Both the position numbers and the translations under genes were made by a program. A model generated the notes under the pieces. That model did not search any database. It saw only the letters and a program-made list of their open reading frames with translations, and had not been told where the DNA came from. DNA of 14,455 bases from Oehlia diaphana. Taxonomy: Eukaryota; Glomeromycota; Glomeromycetes; Glomerales; Glomeraceae. The stretch spans positions 23,346 to 37,800 of the forward strand of contig QZLH01000306.1 in assembly GCA_003833135.1 (NCBI GenBank), read 5' to 3'. Positions 6,345 to 14,455 of this stretch are shown piece by piece (the stretch's first letter is position 1; each line of letters opens with the position of its first letter).

Positions 6345-6854
6345 AACATTTGGCCACTCTGCTATACGTTTTGGTACATTTTTTCCTTCGATTGTGTCTA
6401 AAGCATCATGACATTATCCAATGATGCTTTCTGAAGATCTTCAGAATCAATATCATCAGCATCTTCAGAATCAATATCATCGGTATTTTTAGGATCAATA
6501 TCATCAGTATCTTCAGGTACTTGCATTTCTATTTCAGATTTATTAAAGGTTTCTTTTATATTTTCTGATGAACGCTGAAGCTTCTGCAATGTGAACCAAG
6601 TTTTCATCCATTTGCGAAAATAATGTTTGTAAAGCTAATTCTTGCAAGATAGATGGATCTGCTATAGTAATTGGTGTACTCCATAATACTTCATCATATT
6701 CTGGTATTAATGGCTGAGATCTTTGCTGGACAGGATTGTCTGGTCGAAGCACTATTTTTCTTTAATGTCCATGGTGCTTAGCACTGGCATGTTGTATTAA
6801 ATCACCATAAGTTGTAAAATATTTCCTGCAAATTTAGCATTGATATCTGACCAT
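6345..6854 (-). pseudogene. Plavaka-type transposase N-terminus with C2H2 finger
   Basis: From the ATG at 6854 the minus strand encodes a C2H2 zinc finger: C6-x2-C9-x12-H22-x4-H27, with the finger core RKYFTTYGDLIQ. A PVQQRSQPLIPEYDEVLWS segment follows, then EASAFIRKYKRNL, an acidic stretch of three 8-residue repeats (TDDIDPKN, TDDIDSED, ADDIDSED), and finally EGKNVPKRIAEWPNVTY at the insertion border. The order finger, acidic linker, then the NIS/LPSS/LYYRPI block at 4296-4060 matches what I recall of Plavaka transposases. Damage: TAA at 6836-6834 (within the CxxC) and at 6764-6762, both explicable as CAA to TAA, plus frameshifts near 6546-6556 and 6405. DNA binding is inferred from the finger only. 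Confidence 0.7.
6437..6511 (-). repeat. Three 24-bp tandem repeats in the acidic linker
   Basis: Units at 6437-6460, 6461-6484 and 6485-6508 share atcttcagaatcaatatcat, with a few changes in the third. They encode the eight-residue acidic repeat xDDIDSED on the minus strand and preserve the frame. Confidence 0.9.
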
Positions 6855-7350
6855 TTTTATTATTAAAATAGTTGATTGTAAAGAAAATGAGTTATAAGAA
6901 CTTATTTGTAGTAATGTAAATTTTATTTAATTCATTTCTTTACAAATTCATTAATTTACTGTTTTACTGATAATTAATTTGATTGGCAGATTTACTAACA
7001 ATTAAGAAAATATTGATTGATATCACAAAAAGGCAAGAAAACAGATTCGTTGAAAATCGTGTGATTTTTTTAATTGTTAGATTAATTTGTAGATATTTTA
7101 AGTATTTTTAAGTGAAATTTAGTGATTTACTGATTTACTGATTTGTGAGCTAAATTTAACTATTTTTGGCTTTTAATAGATTTTGGCAAATATTTAATCC
7201 TGTAATAATTTAACAATTATTTAAGCTTCATTTATGAATTTCATTTTTTTTTCATTTTTCTCATGAACTTTCAGCTTTTATTATTTTTCTACGCAGATTT
7301 TTGATAATTTTTTTTACAAATTTTTTAACTTAATTTTTTCTTCATTAATA
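6855..7350. other. AT-rich intergenic stretch
   Basis: No open frame of note is seen. A few short direct repeats of gatttactgattt occur near 6950-7150. The stretch separates the divergent starts of the Plavaka gene (minus strand, ATG at 6854) and the multi-exon relic (plus strand, ATG at about 7350), so it could hold both promoters, but no clear element stands out. Confidence 0.4.
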
Positions 7351-8039
7351 TGATGTCAAAAAAAAAAAGACTAAGAATGTAAAAAAATGTAAACTTTTAC
7401 AGGATATTCCAGAAAAACAAACAAAATAAACCAAAGTTTCTCAAAGTGTTTAAAGTAATGAAAGCGGATTTTCACAAATTTTAGCAGGTACAATCAAAGA
7501 ACTTACTATATAAATTTAATATTATAATTAACTTCGCTCATTTGTCAACTCCAATAGCCGATGAAGAACCTACTAAAAATAGTGCTAAAACTTAAACTTC
7601 ACAAACTAATACAAATCAGGATGTATTTGTATTAGATACTTCTTTTTTGTATACTAAAAAACCCTTACCTTCTGCTACTAGAGGAAGATCTTTAACTCCC
7701 ATAGTAAAAATTCATCCTATGGAAATTTGTGATAATCTAAGATCTTTGGCTTCTACAAGTCCAACAAGAACCTGCACTTCTACTCAATCTTTTACATCTG
7801 TGTAACTCATGCAAGTTAATGATGACTTTAACAACAAAATTTATAACAAGCATGATGGAAAATCTCACGATGGATGTTACTTAACAGTCAAATAGTTTAA
7901 TTATTCAATAAATTTATTAGACATTAAAATAAGTTTAATATATAAACTTTTACGTCACGTCAGTGATTAACAGCAAAAGGATTTACAAACTGTACAAAAA
8001 CTTGCCATTGTCGATGAATTGTCTAATGAATTCTGGAAC

Positions 8040-8111
8040 GTAAATTACTTTAATATACTTGGTGACTTGACTTTGACTAAAATACTTAAAAATAGCTAAC
8101 TGTTTTTACAG
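8040..8111 (+). other. Intron, 72 nt, in the decayed gene
   Basis: GTAAATTAC follows TTCTGGAAC, and TTTTTACAG precedes GTTGCTTAC. A GCTAACT branch-point word lies about 18 nt before the acceptor. Splicing joins NEFWN to VAYKEIGKD in phase 0. Confidence 0.7.
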
Positions 8112-8713
8112 GTTGCTTACAAAGAAATAGGTAAAGATCTGATTCCGTCACGTATATTCTCCTTAAACAATGAGTATCACATTGCTTTAGAGAAGTATCT
8201 TACTGAGCATGCTGGTCATTATATTAAAGAGATTGGAAAAAATGGATGGATTTCATTGTTTGAGGATAAGTTATTACCAAAAGTATGTGAAATCATTGAT
8301 AATTATCAAAAAGAAATAAAAAATAAAAAAAATCTGAAAATTTTCAAATTTTTAAATTTTTTAGATAAAAAGTAAATGTCAAAGTAGAAGAAATAACTTC
8401 GTCACAAATATTTGAAATACTATGTTTTCCAATTTTGGAGAACAGAAGTTGGAGCATGTGGATAGCAATGCATCTTCCTCAAAGATTACTGAGTAAAAGA
8501 AGCATACGAAGACATGAGAAGCATTCAATAAACTCTTCAGTAATCATGAAATCCTTCAGAAAATAATTAGTATCTCCATCTTTAAGTCACAGAAAGGCAA
8601 TGATATCACTTCATTACACTTCGCTCTCAATCTGCAATATCGTATTGAATCCCAAAAGCCCAGGTATTAAATGCAATGACAAGTCTGTCAAATACTGGAT
8701 GGATTTTCTTGTG

Positions 8714-8789
8714 GTAAATAATTAATGATTTTTGTCACAGTACTTTGAAGTTAAAAATTTTCAAAAATTAATGTATAATTAATTATTAG
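8714..8789 (+). other. Intron, 76 nt, in the decayed gene
   Basis: GTAAATAAT follows CTTGTG, and AATTATTAG precedes AAATCATTC. Splicing joins WMDFLV to KSFNNKTK in phase 0. An internal CACAG (about 8738) is an alternative acceptor that would open poorly. Confidence 0.6.
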
Positions 8790-8951
8790 AAATCATTCAA
8801 TAATAAGACTAAGGTAACGCCCTGGATAATGGAAGAATTGGCTGAGCGAGAAAAGTAAAATAATCTAGCAGATGTAACTTCTGATGCAGATGAGTCAATG
8901 GTAATAATAGTCAATGATGATGATGATAATACAGATGTCTACACAAAAATG

Positions 8952-8998
8952 GTAAATTATTTATCTAATAATATGTGATTTAACTTACTAAACTTTAG
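8952..8998 (+). other. Intron, 47 nt, in the decayed gene
   Basis: GTAAATTAT follows ACAAAAATG, and ACTTACTAAACTTTAG ends the intron, giving a near-consensus branch point (TACTAAA) close to the acceptor. Downstream, KLGKQKPLRVHRLICL continues in phase 0 and the frame stays open to about 9130. Confidence 0.6.
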
Positions 8999-9130
8999 AA
9001 ACTAGGAAAACAGAAACCGTTGAGGGTCCATCGCTTAATATGCTTAATAGTAACTAATTTAAATTGTATAAATGATCAATTGGTCACCACTCATAAAATG
9101 TTTTTTAAATATAATATATATTATTAATAA

Positions 9131-9395
9131 AATTTATAATCATTTATTTTATTGTTTATATAGTATAAAAATAATTTAATATTGTTAAAATTATTACAAG
9201 TATAAATTTTAATCAAAAAATGATATCGTCAAAGTACAATTTGCAAATCATGTGACAGGAAATTGCTTTTTTCACTCACGTTAAATTGCAAATACTTTTG
9301 CATATGTATTTGATAATTATTTTGCAATATCTATAAATCTTGTAATTCATTGATAAATTTGTTCAATTATTAAATCTTTTATTAAAATTTTTGCA
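9131..9395. other. AT-rich stretch without a gene
   Basis: No open frame is visible. The region precedes the first plausible Helitron start and may contain the Helitron 5' end and promoter, but no TC-type 5' terminus can be fixed by eye. Confidence 0.4.
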
Positions 9396-10169
9396 ATGTC
9401 TAATTTTAATATGGTAAGGAAATAATGTTAATATCTAATTGCTACCCTGTTTTTTGCTCGTATTTTAAATACAACAGTAATGTAAATTGTAATTAAGATG
9501 AAAAATACATTTTTAAATCATTTCAAAAGAACAATAAAGAGAACCGAATATTTAGGCTAATTGAAATGAAAGAGATACGTTTGGCACGTGACAGTATAAG
9601 AAAAAGGCATAAGGTGGCTGAAGAGTCCAATGAGAAATGAGAGGTATGTCTAGAATGTGACCAGAAAAGGAAGTGGCGTAAGGTAGCTGAAGAGTCAAAT
9701 GAAGAATGAGAGGTGCGTCTAGAACATGACCGGAAAAGGAAGAGGTGTAAGGTGGCTGAAGAGACTAATGAAGAGCGTGAGACTCGTTTAGCACATGATC
9801 AAAAAAGAAAAATACCTAAAGAGACCTATGAAGAATATGAAGCATGTTTAGAAGTTAAAGAAAAAGTTCAACGTGCTCACATGCGTAATAAATGCCAATT
9901 AAGAAAAGCAAGAGAAACTCCCAAGCAATTTGCTGCAAGACTTTCTTAAAATAAGCCAAATATTTGCAGAAAACGTGTCTCAGAAAGTTCGGGAAGTATC
10001 CAAACTTCTGATCAGAAACTTCTGCACAAGTTTAGAAGTACAATCAGCAATTTCACGAACAAACTCTGTAATAAATGTAATGAGCGGTTTCCATGCATTA
10101 CACAAATGCCGTTGATGCTATCTTGAGAGAATTCCTAAAAAATTTTCCCTGAAAATAATATGGATCCAG
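9396..10169 (+). pseudogene. Helitron Rep N-terminal part with STPR-type repeats
   Basis: A candidate first exon, ATG TCT AAT TTT AAT ATG at 9396-9413, is followed by a GTAAGG...ACAG intron (9414-9477, 64 nt). The frame then runs NRIFRLIEMKEIRLARD into basic, charged repeats of exactly 23 residues (LECDQKRKWRKVAEESNEE and so on, each ending x-E-x-R/C). These are STPR (score and three amino acid peptide repeat) type repeats, reported as DNA-binding in other proteins; about four units are seen at 9575-9880. Two stops (TGA at 9638-9640 and 9707-9709) sit at the same repeat position, one unit apart, where a sibling unit has CGT for Arg: CGA to TGA fits. After TAA at 9947-9949 the same frame continues NKPNICRKRVSESS, LCNKCNERFPC (a CxxC pair) and ENNMDPG at the intron. 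Confidence 0.7.
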
Positions 10170-10229
10170 GTAAGTCATTCGCTTATTCTTAATATAAGAA
10201 AATCAAGATTCAAATTTTTTTTTTTCTAG
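10170..10229 (+). other. Helitron gene intron, 60 nt
   Basis: GTAAGTCATTC follows ATGGATCCAG, and a T-run ending TTTTTCTAG precedes GCAAAGTTCC. Splicing gives MDPG joined to KVPQELQDLTD with the Gly codon split (G|GC). Canonical sites and a continuous frame support it. Confidence 0.85.
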
Positions 10230-11373
10230 GCAAAGTTCCACAAGAACTTCAAGATTTAACCGATATAGAAGAAATGTTGATTGCACAAGTATTTCCTATA
10301 GTTTCTGTGTATAACCTTTCTGGAGGACAGTACGCATATCATGGAAATATTATTAACTTCTCACAGGATATACAAGAGTTTGTAATGCGACTTTCACGTA
10401 ACCCATCAACATTGGATTTAGTTATCATTAGATGTTATACTGAAAACAGATCCAATTTTCGTGACTTTCATGTTTGACGGGAGAAAGTAATGCAAGCTCT
10501 TCAGTGGTTAAAAGCTAACAATAAATTCTATCAGGATATCGAGATTGATAGTGATGTCTTACAAACGTTATCCGAAAATGATTTGATTGAGATGCACCTT
10601 TCACAACTAATAGATGAATTCAATGATAGACCAAATAAACAACATTTAGACCAGGTTGACGATGAAAACAATGAAGATAATTTCATTTTGCAAACATTTG
10701 TTCCTTTGTTATCCAACAAACATAGTAAGAAAAGGGCAATTAATGAAATTCTTAATCGAATGCATAATGATCATGAAAGGGCAGTAATTGATTAGCTGCA
10801 TAATAAAATTTTTCCAATTGATAAATTTCATACTTGTGGATACATAGTATGAGCATTTCCTACACTTTATTCTTGGGAACTGCAGATCTTAATGATTATC
10901 GGGTAAAAGAAATAAAACTGGCAGAATACTTTAAGCATCTTTTAATTTACAAAAATGGCCAGTTCATTCATCATCTACGGTAGCATTATTTTGTGCTAAA
11001 TACTATAATGAGATGCAGAGCATTATCAGAAGGCAGAGTATTTGTCTGACAAAATTTAGAGGAAGGGCAACTTACTGTATCTGAAATCTTAGATTTAATG
11101 GAAAGTGATGCTCATATAACAGATAAAGTATTGCGGTATGGTGAAGAATTGCACGGTACCTGTCAATATTGGTTGTGTCATAGAGCAGAACTTTTAGACA
11201 TGATAAAACAGATGAGATCCAAAGGAATGATATTCTTTACGTTTAGTGCAGCTGATACATATTAGCCAGACTTATATGATCTCATACCTAATGGAAAAAA
11301 TCCTGCAAAGACTGAAACAATTCAGAAAGCTGCTAAACATTGAAGAAAAGATCTTATAGATAATTCCCATATT
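10230..11373 (+). pseudogene. Helitron Rep: DUF6570-like segment and first half of Rep domain
   Basis: The frame reads KVPQELQDLTDIEEM, then AQVFPIVSVYNLSGGQYAYH with INFSQDIQEFVMRLSRNPS, a pattern I associate with the DUF6570 segment upstream of fungal Helitron Reps. EKVMQALQWLKANNKF, an acidic linker and HTCGYIV*AFPTLYSWE follow (10790-10880). The Helitron_like_N region then begins: LTVSEILDLMESDAHITDKV, LLDMIKQMRSKGMIFFTFS, then AADTY*PDLYDLIPNG. FFTFSAADxxWPDL is the conserved first block of that domain. Stops at 10475 (TGA for CGA), 10793, 10850, 10978, 11047, 11263 (TAG for TGG) and 11340 plus a frameshift near 10875 make it non-functional. The domain is cut by the hAT element at 11374 and resumes at 13302. 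Confidence 0.8.
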
Positions 11374-13301
11374 TAGTGTTCCAAAAAAATCTGATCTGAT
11401 TCGTATCTGCAGATTTGATCTGAAACGGATTGGATCAGATCAGCTTTTTTATGATCCGTGATCTGATCTGAATCAAAAAAATTTGATCCATTTTGAATCG
11501 AATCAGATCAGATCAGTTATTCATTCAAATCGAATCAGATCGAATCAGATTTGAATGGATTCAGATCAGATCCAGATCAGATCCAAATCTTAGAAAATAA
11601 AAAACATTTCGCGCAATGTTTTTTATTAAGACAATTATAAACCATTTCGCAACAGTTTATATTAAAATAACTAAAAAAACTGTTGTGAAATAGTTCTTTT
11701 TAGTTAAATAAACTATTTCATAATGGTTTATATTAAAATAATCTAAAAAACTGTTGCAAAATGGTACTTTTAAGTTAAATAAACCATTTCGCAATGGTTT
11801 ATATTAAAATAACTAAAAAACTGTTGCGAAATGGTTCTTTTAGTTAAATAAACTGTTTCACAACGGTTTTTATTAAAATGATTTAAAAAACTGTTGTGAA
11901 ATGGTTCTTTTTAATCAAATAAACTGTTTCACAATGGTTTTTATCAAAATAATCTAAAAAACTGTTGCGAAATGGTACTTTTAGGTTAGATAAACCATTT
12001 CGCAATAGTTTATATTAAAATAACTAAAAAAACCATTGCGAAATGGTTCTTTTAGTTAAATAAACTATTTCGCAACAGTTTTATTAAAATGAAAAAACCA
12101 TTGTAAAACAGTTCTTTTTAATTAAATAAACTGTTTCGTAACAGTTTTTATTAAAATAATCTAAGAAACTGTTTCAAAACGGTACTTTTAAGTTAGATAT
12201 GCCATTTCGCAATGGTTTATATTAAAATAACTAAAAAAACCATTGTGAAATGGTTCTTATTAGTTAAATAAACCGAGTTTTTATTAAAATAATCTAAGAA
12301 ATCATTGTGATATGGTTCTTTCTAGTTAAATAAACCATTTCGCAACAGTTTTTATTAAAATAATAATAAAACCATTGCGAAATAGTTCTTTTTAGTTAAA
12401 TAAACTGTTTTGCAATGGTTTATATTAAAATAATCTAAAAAACTGTTGTGAAATGGTACTTTTAAGTTAAATAAACCATTTCGCAATAGTTTATATTAAA
12501 ATAACTAAAAAAACTGTTGCAAAATGGTTCTTTTAGTTAAATAAACCATTTCACAACAGTTTTTATTAAAATGATTTAAAAAACTGTTGCAAAATGGTTC
12601 TTTTTAATTAAATAAACCATTTCGCAACAGTTTTTATTAAAATAATCTAAAAAACCATTGCAAAATGGTACTTTTAAGTTAAATAAACCATTTCACAATG
12701 GTTTATATTAAAATAACTAAAAAAACCATTGTGAAATGGTTCTTTTTAGTTGAATAAACTATTTCGCAATGGTTTTTATTAAAATAATCTAAAAAACTGT
12801 TGCAAAATGGTACTTTTAAGTTAAATAAACCATTTTGCAACGGTTTATATTAAAATAACTAAAAAACTGTTATGAAATGGTTCTTTTTAGTTAAATAAAC
12901 CATTTCGCAACAGTTTTTATTAAAATAATTTAAAAAACTGTTGTGAAATAGTTCTTTTTAATTAAATAAACTGTTTCACAATGGTTTTTATTAAAATAAT
13001 CTAAAAAACTGTTGTGAAATAGTTCTTTTAAGTTAAATAAACCGTTTCGTAACATTTTTTATTAAAATAATCTAAAAAACTGTTGCATTTAAAAAATCAT
13101 TGCGAAATGGTTCTTTTTAGTTAAATAAACCATTTTGCAACAGTTTTTTTTTGTTTAAATTGAAATAAAAAATGTTTTGCAACATTTTTTATTAAATAAA
13201 TCTTTAAAAAAATGTTGCAAAACATTTTTTTAATTTCTGATTCAGATCAGATTCATCTCAAATCCGACCTGATTTGATCCGTTCAGAACACTACCCATAT
13301 T
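11366..13301. mobile_element. hAT-type non-autonomous element (11374-13293) with 8-bp TSD
   Basis: Ends TAGTGTTC(C) and GAACACTA are inverted repeats, flanked by a perfect 8-bp duplication CCCATATT (11366-11373 and 13294-13301). TAGTG ends and an 8-bp duplication are diagnostic for hAT. Sub-terminal regions (11380-11590 and 13235-13285) are dense in gatctgat/atcagatc words, likely transposase-binding repeats. Excision restores the Helitron frame: gat aat tcc cat att gca gca tgg, reading DNSHIAAW. There is no transposase; the 1.6-kb interior is a palindromic minisatellite. The element must be younger than the Helitron insertion. Confidence 0.92.
11603..13215. repeat. Palindromic minisatellite, about 21 units of 71-76 bp
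   Basis: Each unit is aaactgttgcgaaatggt, a spacer like tctttttagttaaata, the reverse-complementary arm aaccatttcgcaacagttt, then a spacer like ttattaaaataatctaaa. Both neighbouring arms are inverted repeats of one another, so any two adjacent arms can fold into an 18-20-bp hairpin and the whole array can form many alternative cruciforms. Variation is mainly G/A and C/T at the gcgaaa/gtgaaa/gcaaaa and cagttt/tggttt positions, often changed on both arms. The final units (13140-13215) switch to an aaatgttgcaaaacatttt arm. No ORF or splice pattern is present. Confidence 0.92.
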
Positions 13302-14278
13302 GCAGCATGGTATTTTGAAAAGCGATTTAAAGCTTTTTTCGAAAAAGTTTTGATTCCCAAATGGAAATTAGTCGACTGGTGGTATCAATTTGAGTGGTAG
13401 CACCGTGGCAGTGTTCATGTCTATGGTATTGCCAAGCGAAAAGAAGCACCGAAATCAATTGGGAAGAAATGATTAATAATCAAGAAGTAATGGAAGAAGT
13501 TACATGTTATTTGGATTATTTAATCACCACAATTAACCCTGGTCTAGATGCACCTCTTTCTAATCATCATCCATGCCAAAAGCAATTGGAAAATCTTGAT
13601 AACGATATGCAGGATTATATTGAATTGATAAACAAATTATAACAGCATACGTGTTGCAGTTCCTACTATCTTCGAATTAACAAACAAACTGGTAAACAGG
13701 ATTGTAGGTTTGGATTTCCTAAAGAATTAGCAGAAAAAACAACCATACACAATAAAAAGGGTCATCTAGAATTAATAATGGCCAGAAATAATCCACTGAT
13801 TAATCCACATAATCGTATCCAACTGCAGGGATGGAATGCGAATGTAGATTTGAAGCCCATCTTTACAACCCATGCTGCTTTACAGTATGCTTTAAAGTAT
13901 GCTAGTAAGGTGAAGCTAAGATCTGTGGCTTATTCAGAGGTGTTAGATAAAGCACTTTGTAGTGACAATTCTGATGATCCAGGTATTAAGGCATTCCAGA
14001 AGTTGCTTATCCACACAGTAGGAGAACGTGATTTTTCGTCCCAAGAAACCTGTCATCTCCTCCTTCAAATACCGCTTTATCATAGTAGCCAAAATTTTGT
14101 TTGCCTAAATCTTAACAAAGAGGCAAATCGCATGCTTCGTGATAATGACAATAACACAAATAGTGAGGATTGTGGAGTTAAAAAAACTGATCTCTTACCT
14201 TTGCAAAGATATTGCAATCAGCCTATTAAATTTAATAAAATTTCATTGTTTAAGTTGTACTCGCATTACAAGCTACCG
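13294..14278 (+). pseudogene. Helitron Rep, second half of the HUH/Y2 domain
   Basis: Directly after the hAT element the Rep frame resumes: AAWYFEKRFKAFFEKVLIPK, then VDWWYQFEW*HRGSVHVYGI. This is the HUH block of Helitron Reps (E.Q.RG..H.H); here the second His codon is TAT (13422-13424) and the preceding Gln is TAG (13398-13400), both explicable by single C-to-T changes. After a +1/-1 frame change near 13440-13455 it continues EINWEEMINNQEVMEEV, INPGLDAPLSNHHPCQK, a TAA at 13640, and then CRFGFPKELAEK. The Y2 motif is intact: LQYALKYASK at 13883-13909, with both tyrosines and the two lysines (YxxKYxxK). The 13778-14278 stretch is open for over 160 codons through SLFKLYSHYKL. The SF1B/Pif1-type helicase expected downstream is not in the window; similarity stops at about 14278. 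Confidence 0.85.
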
Positions 14279-14455
14279 TATATAGTGGGCCACAGTACCC
14301 CGGGTATCTTGCAAAAATCAGGGGTTTGACCCTGTACCCCCGGGTACTAAACAAAGCCTAAAAATTCCGTTTTTTGCGTAGTGGTCCGAACCGGTAAACC
14401 GCAATCCGTTGATCCGCCGGATATATCCGTTTAGCCGGATTGGAAATTTGTTAAA
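14279..14455 (+). mobile_element. Ends of further GC-richer elements replacing the Helitron
   Basis: The Rep frame is interrupted after KLYSHYKL. The new sequence starts near TAGTGGGCCACAG (14283) and carries gtaccccgggta and gtacccccgggta as imperfect palindromic repeats. A second TAG-type start, TAGTGGTCCGAACCGG at 14379, is followed by ccggtaaacc, atccgccggat and ttagccggatt words. That pattern of TAGTG start plus sub-terminal word repeats is the same as in the hAT element at 11374. Only left ends are visible, so neither target duplication nor superfamily can be confirmed; the second may be nested in the first. Confidence 0.5.

Larger units (their letters stand above)
4289..6347. mobile_element. 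Insertion in the Plavaka gene bounded by 8-bp TSD
   Basis: TATGTAAC occurs at 4289-4296 and again at 6340-6347. Everything between (4297-6339) begins TATACATGAAAC and ends GACTTCATGTATA, so the termini are inverted repeats. Deleting one TSD copy plus the interior joins the two Plavaka fragments in frame (tgg cca aat gtt aca tat cat aac on the minus strand, reading WPNVTYHN). So the outer ends of the two flanking element copies behave as the ends of one insertion. The inner ends (after 4905, before 5997) show no matching duplications. This fits a composite transposon of two element copies plus 1.1 kb of cargo, or an assembly misjoin through a repeated element; see the N at 6218. Confidence 0.75.
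7351..9130 (+). pseudogene. Decayed multi-exon gene, unknown function
   Basis: Starting near ATG ATG TCA (7350-7356), protein-like stretches alternate with well-formed introns. They include NVKKCKLLQDIPEKQTK; PIADEEPTKNSAKT; LPSATRGRSLTPIVKIHP; DLQTVQKLAIVDELSNEFWN; VAYKEIGKDLIPSRIFSLN; LEKYLTEHAGHYIKEIGKNG; NDKSVKYWMDFLV; KVTPWIMEELAEREK; and VNDDDDNTDVYTKM. Introns fit at 8040-8111, 8714-8789 and 8952-8998, all preserving frame across the junction. Stops are numerous and many are CAA or CGA turned into TAA or TGA (for example EREK-TAA-NNLADV at 8857). At least one frameshift lies near 7365, and the frame between 8376 and 8690 is unclear. I recognise no domain. Repeated protein-like islands in transposon-rich DNA suggest an accessory ORF of a mobile element or a dead host gene copy. 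Confidence 0.5.

Noticed and set aside
9930..10115. Plus-strand 61-residue open frame
   Set aside because: Overlaps the Helitron reading frame in another phase; the Helitron frame shows the CxxC pair and leads into the intron, this one does not.
10531..10719. Minus-strand 62-residue open frame
   Set aside because: Shadow of the Helitron acidic linker on the opposite strand.
11603..13215. Regular palindromic repeats with spacers, CRISPR-like
   Set aside because: Spacers are themselves repeats, not unique sequences; the array is bounded by hAT ends with a TSD and lies in eukaryotic DNA.
13394..13642. Start of the 82-residue open frame as a gene start
   Set aside because: It begins at GTG in the wrong phase over the HUH block; only the part from about 13455 on is Rep-like, so the apparent start is a frameshift effect.

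Overview
The window looks like eukaryotic, strongly AT-rich, transposon-filled DNA, most likely from an arbuscular mycorrhizal fungus (Glomeromycotina, Rhizophagus-like). The basis is long A/T runs, short GT-AG introns of about 45-85 nt, a Plavaka-type transposase remnant, a Helitron whose protein joins 23-residue STPR-type repeats, a DUF6570-like segment and a Rep domain, and several hAT-type elements. The organism assignment is inference from memory of these families; no search was run. No intact protein-coding gene, rRNA or tRNA is visible.

Left part, 1-4059. Bases 1-130 are one arm of a repeat built on a 19-bp unit, found again inverted at 5612-5799. Between about 188 and 3626 lies the most unusual object. 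Read on the minus strand it is a tandem series of about 21 very short exon-like cores (mostly 33-37 nt, period about 100-128 bp). Many have a textbook acceptor (T-run then TAG or CAG) and donor (GTAAGT, GTGAGT or GTAAAG), and most flanking introns can fold into hairpins that include the splice sites. One block reads as 11-12-residue hydrophilic repeats such as DIGSNVDTESK. The series is broken by a 157-bp MITE inside one core (658-814) and an 842-bp hAT relic (1015-1856), both with perfect target duplications.

Middle, 4060-6854. A Plavaka-type transposase N-terminus runs on the minus strand: a C2H2 zinc finger at 6854-6762, acidic repeats, then the block at 4296-4060. It is split by an insertion at 4297-6339 with a perfect 8-bp duplication (TATGTAAC); removing it restores the reading frame. 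The inserted stretch holds two copies of a palindromic element, with an N at 6218 that marks a probable assembly gap or misjoin. The gene is cut again at 4059 by what looks like a CACTG-type element end.

Right part, 7340-14455. A decayed multi-exon gene of unknown function (about 7351-9130) is followed by a Helitron Rep pseudogene (about 9396-14278). The Helitron keeps one intron but has many stops, mostly explicable by C-to-T or G-to-A changes, and a damaged HUH motif (HVY). Its Rep domain is split by a 1,920-bp hAT element (11374-13293, 8-bp duplication CCCATATT) filled with about 21 units of a palindromic 71-76-bp minisatellite. At 14279-14455 the Helitron is replaced by the GC-richer ends of further elements. 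The genes do not form an operon or pathway; the window is a nest of transposons in which the mini-exon array is the one possible host gene or gene relic.
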